Positions 56,897 to 64,000 of a DNA stretch of 64,000 nt are shown in pieces. Position 1 is the stretch's first letter, and every line of letters begins with the position of its first letter. The notes under the pieces are model-generated. The model was not told the DNA's origin, did not search any database, and saw nothing but the letters and a program-made list of their open reading frames with translations. The translations under genes and the position numbers were made by a program. The stretch comes from Liolophura sinensis. Its lineage: Eukaryota; Mollusca; Polyplacophora; Chitonida; Chitonidae. The stretch is from contig NC_088298.1 in assembly GCF_032854445.1 (NCBI RefSeq), positions 21,353,295-21,417,294 on the forward strand, read 5' to 3'.

Positions 56897-58416
56897 TTAT
56901 ATGGCTAAGTATGGATGGACAAACGATTATGACTTAACGCTACTCGGATTGTTACATTCATATGGCTAAATATGGATAAACAAACGATTATAGATTAACG
57001 CTACCCGGATTGTTACATTCATATGGCTAAGTATGGATGAACAAACGATTATGACTTAATGCTACCCGAACTGTTACATTCATATGGCTAAATATGGATA
57101 AACAAACGATTATAGATTAACGCTACCCGGATTGTTACATTCATATGGCTAAGTATGGATGAACAAACGATTATGGCTTAACACTCCTCGGATTGTTACA
57201 TTCATATGGCTAAGTATGGATGAACAAACGATTATGACTGAACGCTACCAGGATTGTTACATTCATATGGCTAAGTATGGATGAACAAACGATTATGGCT
57301 TAATACTCCTCGGATTGTTACATTCTTATGGCTAAGTATGGATGAACAAACGATTATGACTGAACGCTATCCGAATTGTTACATTCATATGGCTAAGTAT
57401 GGATGAACAAACGATTATGGTTTAACACTCCTCAGATTGTTACATTCATATGGCTAAGTATGGATGAACAAACGATTATGACTTAACGCTATCCGAATTG
57501 TTACATTCATATGGCTAAGTATGGATAAACAAACGATTGTGACTTAACGCTACCAGGATTGTTACATCCATATGGCTAAATATGGATGAACAAACGATTA
57601 TAGCTTAACGCTACCCGGATTGTTACATTCATGTGGCTAAGTATGGATGAACAAACAATTATGACTTAACGCTATCCTGATTGTTACATTCATATGGCCA
57701 AGTATGGATGAACAAACGATTATGGCTTAACGCTACCCGGATTGTTACATTTATTTGGCTAAGCATGGATGGACAAACGATTATGACTGAACGCTTCCCG
57801 GATTGTTACATTCATATGGCTAAGTATGGATGAACAAACGAACTTGACTTAACGCTTTCCGGATTGTTTCATTCATATGGCTAAGTATGGATGAACAAAC
57901 GATTATGGCTTAACACTACTCGGATTGTTACATTCATATGGCTAAGTATGGATGGACAAACGATTATGACTGAACGCTACCCGGATTGTTACATTCATAT
58001 GGCTAAGTATGGATGAACAAACGAACTTGACTTAACGCTATCCGGATTTTTACATTCATATGGCTAAGTATGGATGAACAAACGATTATGACTGAACGCT
58101 TCCTGGATGGTTACATTGGTATAGATAAGTATGGATGAACAAACGATTACGACTTAACGCTACCCGGGCGGGGTCTCCGTGGCTCAGTTGATTAGCGCGC
58201 TAGCGCAGCGTATTGACCCAGGAGTCTCTCACCAATGCGGTCGCTGTGAGTTCAAGTCCAGCTCAAGCTGGCTTCCTCTCCGGCCGTACGTGGGAAGGTT
58301 TGTCAGCAACCTGCGGATGGTCGTGGGTTTCCTCCGGGCTCCGTGGCTTCCACCCACCATAATGCTGGTCGCCGTCGTATAAGTGAAATATTCATGAGTA
58401 CGGCGTAAAACATCAA

Positions 58417-58448
<32 letters not shown>

Positions 58449-58822
58449 CGCTACCCGGATTGTTACATTCATATGGCTAAGTATGGATGAACTAACGATT
58501 ATGACTTAACGCTACCCGGATTGTTACATTCATATGACTAAGTATGGATATACAAAAGATTATGACTTAACGCTACCCGGATTGTTTCATTCATATGGCT
58601 AAGTATGGATGAACAAACGATTATGATTTAACACTACTCGGATTGTTACATTCATATGGCTAAGTATGGATATACAAAAGATTATGACTTAACGCTACCC
58701 GGATTGTTTCATTCATATGGCTAAGTATGGATGAACAAACGATTATGATTTAACACTACCCGGATTGTTACAATCCGGATAAATATGGCTAAATATGAAT
58801 GAAAAAACGATTATGACTTCGG
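56897..58822 (+). repeat. 61-bp minisatellite array 2 with partial 122-bp dimer structure
   Basis: About 26-27 monomers of the type CATATGGCTAAGTATGGATG, AACAAACGATTATGAC, TTAACGCTACCCGGATTGTTA. The monomer is clearly related to that of array 1 (same length, ATATGGCTnAG, ATGAAnnAA, GATTATGnCTTAAC, ACTGTT/ATTGTT). Between about 57170 and 57480 two monomer types alternate (GGCTTAACACTCCTCGG against GACTGAACGCTA), with TTATGG starting at 57171, 57293 and 57415, 122 bp apart. The array is interrupted by a SINE at 58168-58445. Confidence 0.9.
58168..58445 (+). mobile_element. Full-length SINE inserted into the minisatellite
   Basis: The head GGGTCTCCGTGGCTCAGTTG then ATTAGCGCGCTAGCGCAGCG, the complete B-box region GTGAGTTCAAGTCCAGC, the body, and a long AAAT tail make this one of the most complete copies. 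TAACGCTACCCGG, a piece of one minisatellite monomer, is repeated on both sides (58155-58167 and 58446-58458), so it landed after the array had formed. Confidence 0.96.
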
Positions 58823-59186
58823 CAATAATGATGCTTTATATACATCGAGGTGGGAACATGATTATTGAATGTCTGGGACACAAAAGAGAGTAAAGCTTTA
58901 TGTGTGAGAGGTCAGAGAATTCGCGAACGTAACTCGATGAATCAGACGTACAAAGTGAATATGCTTATGCAGCAGTCGGTTTTACACCTACATCTGCAGA
59001 TTCCCTTTAATATTCACGTATTGATTAATCGATTTCGACAAGTGTAATGAAAATAACCTGTTTCATAAAAGACGTGTTCAGACGATGTGATTTGTCCACG
59101 TGTCGTCCCGACAATCGGGTCTTCTAAAAGCGGTTTTACCTGGGACGGCCTAAAAGATGGCCTATACCATGACTTCGTACGTAGGC
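58823..59186. other. Intergenic, nothing recognised
   Basis: No gene or repeat family noticed between the array and the hairpin region. Confidence 0.4.
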
Positions 59187-59300
59187 TGACGTCTCTTGTC
59201 TATACTTGTCTTGTTTACTTGTATATCAACCGGCTGACCGTCAGCCGGCGTCCGCGGCGGAAGTCCAGTTTTAACTTATAAGGTATATATAGACAAGAGA
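59187..59300. promoter_or_regulatory. Hairpin-rich GC patch with promoter-like words
   Basis: TCTCTTGTCTATA (59192-59204) and TATAGACAAGAGA (59288-59300) are perfect 13-bp inverted repeats. Between them lies a second palindrome, CCGGCTGA-CCG-TCAGCCGG (59230-59248), then CGTCCGCGGCGGAAGTCC. TGACGTC (59187-59193) and TATATATA (59284-59291) are also present. The patch is much more GC-rich than its surroundings. It could be a promoter or the end of a DNA element. No gene follows that I can recognise. Confidence 0.35.
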
Positions 59301-59399
59301 AGACAATCTACGCAAGAAAGAAGTAGTTTTTTTTATCGTTTTGCCGCCTCCTTATACCGCAAATTGACAGACAGGCCGTCATTTGGCAGTCGGGCATCA

Positions 59400-61215
59400 G
59401 GGTAGGCTGCATTTTAGGCATCACTGACGTCGTCGAAGATCTTAGAAGAATTTCTTGTAAGAACATGAAAAATCACTTTCAAAGGAAAACGAGCGAAATC
59501 CGATAGGTGGCGGGCGTGCGGGAAGTACATTACTCTCTCTTAGGATGGATTATGGGAAACATGTGCAGGACTAACGGCAAAACTAAAGACTACATTGTGT
59601 CAGCCGCCCGAGTAAAAGAAATAAGGTTATAGCGTAACCATAGAACACATGTTGAGATTCGACTCGACTTTGTGCTATAACTCGAAATGACATCCTTGAT
59701 ACAATATGTATGCAACGTCATTAACTTACATCAAAGATGTCAGATCCTGCAAAGAGCTACAAGAGCTGTGTTTCTTTTCTAAGCCCTAGCTATGAAAACG
59801 ATAAAAAAAGTAAGAAGAAAAGTAAAAATACGGTATCGCATGGATTAAGTGGACTGTTTTTGTCTTCCTGTGTAAGGGGGACTCTAATGGATTAGATACC
59901 ATTTAATATCTGTTACCTAAGGCTATCCAATTAGGGTAAGCTGGATTACAGTTACAGATTACAAGAAGTTACAGTTTTAGGCCATGAATTTTGGGGTGGT
60001 TGGATTCTTCCTGCTATCTTATCTCAGACCAGGTGGTGGTCTAAATGACCCCATGATGGTGTTTGTAAGTTTGTGAGTGATTGAGCTATGTACAGGATGG
60101 ATTTTCTGACTGGCTGAAAGTTGAACTGATTTAGGAATTACATTATCAAGGAGTAAAGAGTGGAAAATTAAAACATAATCCAAACTGAAGAACCACGAAG
60201 AGCGACAAGTTGAGTACCACACAGACAAGACTTGATCATTTATTCAGTTATTCTTCAGATTGAACCAAGTTCTCCAGTAGTTAAGTACCATGTGGGCAAA
60301 AGAGGATATCACGTGTGTTTCTTGAGAACAAACGAGACTGGGTGATTTAACTTCCGCAAAGAACTATTTTCCCATGACTGCTAACAAATAATACGTGATT
60401 CGTTATTAAAGCTTCTTTTTTTTTTGAAAAAAAAAATTGCCAGATTAATTGATTTTCTGATATAATGAGAAATTCTCGGAAATCATTCCTCCGTCCAAAG
60501 GAGAAACCAGTGTGATATCCCAATAGCTGCAGAGCGGAATAGACCATTTGTTTGTTATTCCAAATGGAAAACGATCACATACAAAATCTTGGAGTTTTAT
60601 TATCGCTGAAATCTCTATGATAATAATCGATTACTACATGTGACTTAAGGTCTGCTTTTAGACTGTTAATGCCATTCTCATGTGAATTATTAGACAAAGT
60701 GTAAATCACTTTCTTTCCATGATAATTTTGCATTTACGTGTAGTTTTGCTTAAATCATTCAAGACTGTTTTCCTGTTTTAGTCGGGGAAAACTCCAATCT
60801 GTCCTCCGTTACTTCACGTGTGTTTACTGTCACAGTACAGTACTGTCATTATTGTAAGAACAATAAATCCGAATAAATTCTGATTGGCAGATGGTTTACC
60901 TCTCAACATTATTGTTGTTGTTATTAACCCAAAAGAGTAGGAATTTTGCGAGACTGCCTGTTATAAGTAGTTAAGGTATCCACTGGGACAGTTTGTACAC
61001 ACACAACTCATTCGAAATTTTACTGGTTGAATTGTAAGTTCGAATCCGGTACAGGTCAAGTTTTCGCCATTACTCTGTTCAAACCTTTGTTTTGGATGCA
61101 GCCTGCGCTTTATCCTTTGATAACGGTTGATCTCGGCCTCCTGCTTGTTTGCCAGGTGTCTGCCGAGTTGCGGTGCAAAACTGACTAACGTCATTTAAGC
61201 TACCGCACATATTCT
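59400..61215 (+). repeat. Dispersed repeat family E, copy 2
   Basis: Partner of 49075-50290: GCGGGAAGTACATTACTCTC, GGATTATGGGAAACATGTGC, ACTCGAAATGACATCC, AAAGAGCTACAAGAGCTG, AATGGATTAGATACCAT, TCTGTTACCTAAGGCTATCC, TCATTCCTCCGTCC and GTTGCGGTGCAAAACTGACTAAC. It carries extra sequence in the middle (about 60010-60430) absent from copy 1. Near 61030 AAGTTCGAATCCGGTAC looks like a tRNA B-box; copy 1 has AAGTTCAAACCTAGTAC there. Confidence 0.7.
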
Positions 61216-61283
61216 GGAGCCAGGACTAACACATAAAGCCAATAAGCAATTCCTTCTCTAATCTGGATTACATGTATGCTACA

Positions 61284-61528
61284 GGGGCTTCCGTGGCACA
61301 GGTGTAACACGCTAGCGCGGCGCAATGACCCAGGACCCTTTCACCAATGCGGTCGCTGTGAGTTCAAGTCAAGCTAAGTCTGGCTTCCTCTCCTACAGGG
61401 AGGTCTAAAGCAGCCTGCGGATGGTCGTGGGTTTCCCCCGGGACCTTTCCGGTTTCCCCCCACCATAATGCTTACCGCCGTCGTATAAGTGAAAAATGTA
61501 AAACACCAATCAAATAAATAAATAAATG
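61284..61528 (+). mobile_element. Near full-length SINE (V-SINE type)
   Basis: Head GGGGCTTCCGTGGCACAGG, ACACGCTAGCGCGGCGC, B-box region GTGAGTTCAAGTCAAGC, body GTGGGTTTCCCCCGGGACC and CCACCATAATGCTTACC, and a shortened 3' block (GTGAAAAATGTAAAACACC lacks TATTCTTGAGTACGGC). Tail AATCAAATAAATAAATAAA. No clean target-site duplication found. Confidence 0.88.
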
Positions 61529-61887
61529 TATTATGTACACAAACCCCAGCCTTTGAAAATGGTATAGTATTCCTCAGGTATTTCATTTTCATTTCAATTA
61601 ATTTTTTATTCACTATAAACCTTAAATTAAATAAATAAGTATACATGAGTGATACATTAGGCTGGAATAAAGCTCACAAGAGCTTGTTCTATCCCATGAA
61701 AGGTAGAATGTTATATAATAGAGTATATACATTAATGGTAATGATATAACAATGTGACATATATAAACATACATGGTAACAAACAAATGTTCGAAATCAG
61801 GAAACATAATTGATGTTGGAAACCTTAGGAAGTAGAACTTTAGGGAATTTTTTTGCCATTAACCTACATAAACAACCAAAATGCGCC

Positions 61888-62247
61888 TTAATCGAATTGC
61901 TCAAGGAGATATATTTTAAGCCTGGATTTAAAAAGAAATGTGCAATTTATAATACGAAGAGTGGTGGGTAGTTTATTCCATTCTCGAGGGCAAATTGTTC
62001 TTAACGAGAAGTACGATAAATTCGTTCTGTACATAGGTCTACTATAATCCAGTTGAGTTGCTCTAGTCACATAATGATGGATTGTTTTAACAGATAAGTT
62101 TCGAAGATGAGAGGAATAAGTTCGGGGTGATAAAAAACTTCCATCTGCTAAGAGTGATGCAGATAGAATGTTCATCTCTCGCAGTGGTAAGATGGATAGT
62201 TGACGGAACAGAGGGAACGCGTGATCATTTCTTTTTGAATAAGTGAT
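61888..62247 (-). pseudogene. C-terminal end of a non-LTR retrotransposon reverse transcriptase
   Basis: Read on the - strand the frame is open from 62247 to a TAA at 61888-61890, 119 codons. It contains NDHAFPLFRQLSILPLRE, HYVTRATQLDYSRP and SYFSLRTICPREWNKLP, then TFLFKSRLKIYLL. The FS.R....WN.LP...FK..L...L pattern is the usual ending of LINE-type ORF2 proteins, just after the reverse transcriptase domain. The catalytic core and everything upstream are missing, because at 62248 the sequence changes into the long direct repeat. 61536-61887 is probably its 3' UTR. No function is expected. The clade cannot be assigned from this piece. Confidence 0.8.
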
Positions 62248-64000
62248 AGCAAATACGATGGGTGTACAGTTAACTCATTTCCAAAAAGCTAGCGGAAAAG
62301 GAAGCAGATTTTGCTTGCATTAGTACTTCGGAAGTGAAAGAATGCTTCCTTTCTGTGGCACCAGTGCATTACCCTTTCTTGATCTTTGAAAAAAACCTTA
62401 GAGAAATTAAGAGATGAAATCTGCAATAAGTAAATTTCGAATTTTAATTTACGCTTTGAAAAGAAGACACTGTTTACTGTCGATAACAGAGCTTTTATAT
62501 GAAAAGTAAAAAGGAACAATGACTTTTGGGGTGACTTTTGGAGTATTTCCTGTTTGGGTATTTAGGCCTAACCCATTTGATTTACATAAAGAGCTAAGGC
62601 CCTTGGCCTTAACCCACTGACACAATGGAAGCTCACACGACCTTCCAAGACACAGAATCTAATAGCGTTTATTTTGCTTGTAATGTTCGTTGGTTTGGGG
62701 TTTCATTCAGTCTCATTGAGTCTTTCCAACATCATTGGAAACGTGTTAAATGCTTTTCTTTGCATCATTCCGTTCTATTTTCACACTTTTTATACTTAGT
62801 TCTTTGTCAATTTGTGACCAACATCGTTTTGAGAATAGGCCACGCGATTAATGACCTGGAACGTCCATCTTGGTTGATGGTTCGTACACGAATGTCTGTT
62901 TCGACGCATAGATAGTAAACATCGTCCTTATTTTATGCACGATTATTTTCCGTTCAGACATAGTGGCTACCTTTATTTTCTTTACTTCTACAAAAGGGGA
63001 GGGGGGGGGGGTAAAATTTTTCTTCTTGGAGGAAACAGAGACGACCAGACGACAAAAGCCGCGCATGTGTTCATGTGGCATGATATCAGTGATCAGATGA
63101 TACGGATATATCAGAAATACGCTTGACGAATGAGGGGCCTGTGATCTTTTGACTGAGGTTAACAGAGCGAAGCAGACACAGGCATAAGCAGGAATCTCCA
63201 CGGTGTGTGAGGATGATCGATATCCAGTACTTCACAAAACGAGGGACGTTCAATAGACAGTTGTGGTCCAAGTCTCGTACGTTCCCCGTCTAGTATGAGA
63301 TTTGCTGTGAATGGCGTGTCAATAATCCGTGCTCTGTCTCTTAGAACCACGACTCTAAAACCACTATTGCTTACTTGATGACAGAGAAGAACAGGTAATT
63401 GAACGAATTGTGGACTAAATGAAAGATGAAATACATCATAAAATACTTTGACCCACGGGTTCACTTATTGTATGCATAAATACACATACCTGCAAACTGA
63501 AGAATTACATGAATGTCTAAGAATCAATAAATGACTGATCATTGCTTCGCGCAAACGAGACTATTGTATTCATATGGCTGAGAATAAATGAATGAATGAT
63601 TATAGCTTAACGCCAATGGGACTATTGCATTTCATAGGGCTGAGAATAAATGATTGACTGATCCACCAGGAGTATGGAACTCATATGACTAAGAATAATT
63701 GAATGAATGACGCCATCGGGACTGTTGCATTCATCAGGCTGAGAATAAATGAATGAATGATTATGGCTTAACCCCATCCAAACTGTTGCATTCATCAGGC
63801 TGAGAATAAATGAATGATTGATTATGGCTTAACCCCATCGGGACTGTTGCATTTATATGGTTGAGAATAAATGATTGAATGACTATGGCTTAACGTCATC
63901 AGGACTGTTGCATTCATATGGTTAAGAATAAATGAATGATTGATTATGGCATAACGCCATTGGGACTGTTGCATCCACATGGCTGAGAATAAATGAATGA
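62248..64000 (+). repeat. Near-identical long direct repeat, copy 2 (runs off the window)
   Basis: Second copy of 54203-55954, starting exactly where the reverse transcriptase remnant is cut. It carries family F at about 63005-63271 and the first monomers of the 61-bp minisatellite from about 63509 to the window end. Its right end is not visible. Confidence 0.95.

Overview
This is a eukaryotic, intron-bearing, AT-rich and very repeat-rich window. It most likely comes from a mollusc, or at least a lophotrochozoan. The pointers are (1) a gene for ribosomal protein eL41 (RPL41) split into tiny exons with GT-AG introns, and (2) about twenty copies of tRNA-derived SINEs whose central block (CCCGGGCTCTGCCCGG, then GGTTTCCTCCCACCATAATG) and tail (CACCAATCAAATAAATAAA) resemble the V-SINE/RUDI-type elements I remember from molluscan genomes. 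That family name is from memory and was not checked. The species cannot be read from the sequence.

Layout. 1-2.3 kb: no gene seen. 2.3-4.7 kb: RPL41 on the + strand, coding exons 2326-2337, 3167-3222 and 4669-4678, the only gene I can call with confidence. 4.7-14.7 kb: intergenic, with a diverged repeat pair, several SINEs, a MITE-like element with perfect terminal inverted repeats and target-site duplication (8414-8836), and a nested palindrome (8984-9097). 15.7-16.6 kb: an 11-bp minisatellite. 18.5-23.2 kb: a repeat-family copy, two SINEs, a ~34-bp minisatellite and a 22-bp minisatellite. 24.06-24.66 kb: a weak candidate for a small spliced gene on the - strand. 25.1-25.5 kb: long (GA)n and (TA)n microsatellites. 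27.6-36.5 kb: dispersed repeats and SINEs, one with a perfect 13-bp target-site duplication.

36.5-53.1 kb: a mosaic of old dispersed elements named here B, C, D, A, E and F, present in several diverged copies and both orientations and broken up by younger SINEs with clear target-site duplications. 54.2-58.8 kb: two arrays of a related 61-bp minisatellite. Each follows the same lead sequence and each shows higher-order structure (244 bp = 4 monomers in the first, 122 bp = 2 monomers in the second). 59.2-61.2 kb: a hairpin-rich GC patch and another E copy. 61.9-62.25 kb: the C-terminal end of a non-LTR retrotransposon reverse transcriptase on the - strand, cut off where a near-identical second copy of 54203-55954 begins. 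That copy runs off the window end.

No operons, CRISPR arrays or prokaryotic signals are present. Apart from RPL41 and the reverse transcriptase remnant, the open frames are short, and those I examined are chance frames, antisense frames of SINEs or translations of tandem repeats. The interest of the window lies in the hidden micro-exon gene and in the repeats: minisatellites that seem to have grown out of a dispersed element, and a recent ~8-kb-spaced duplication.
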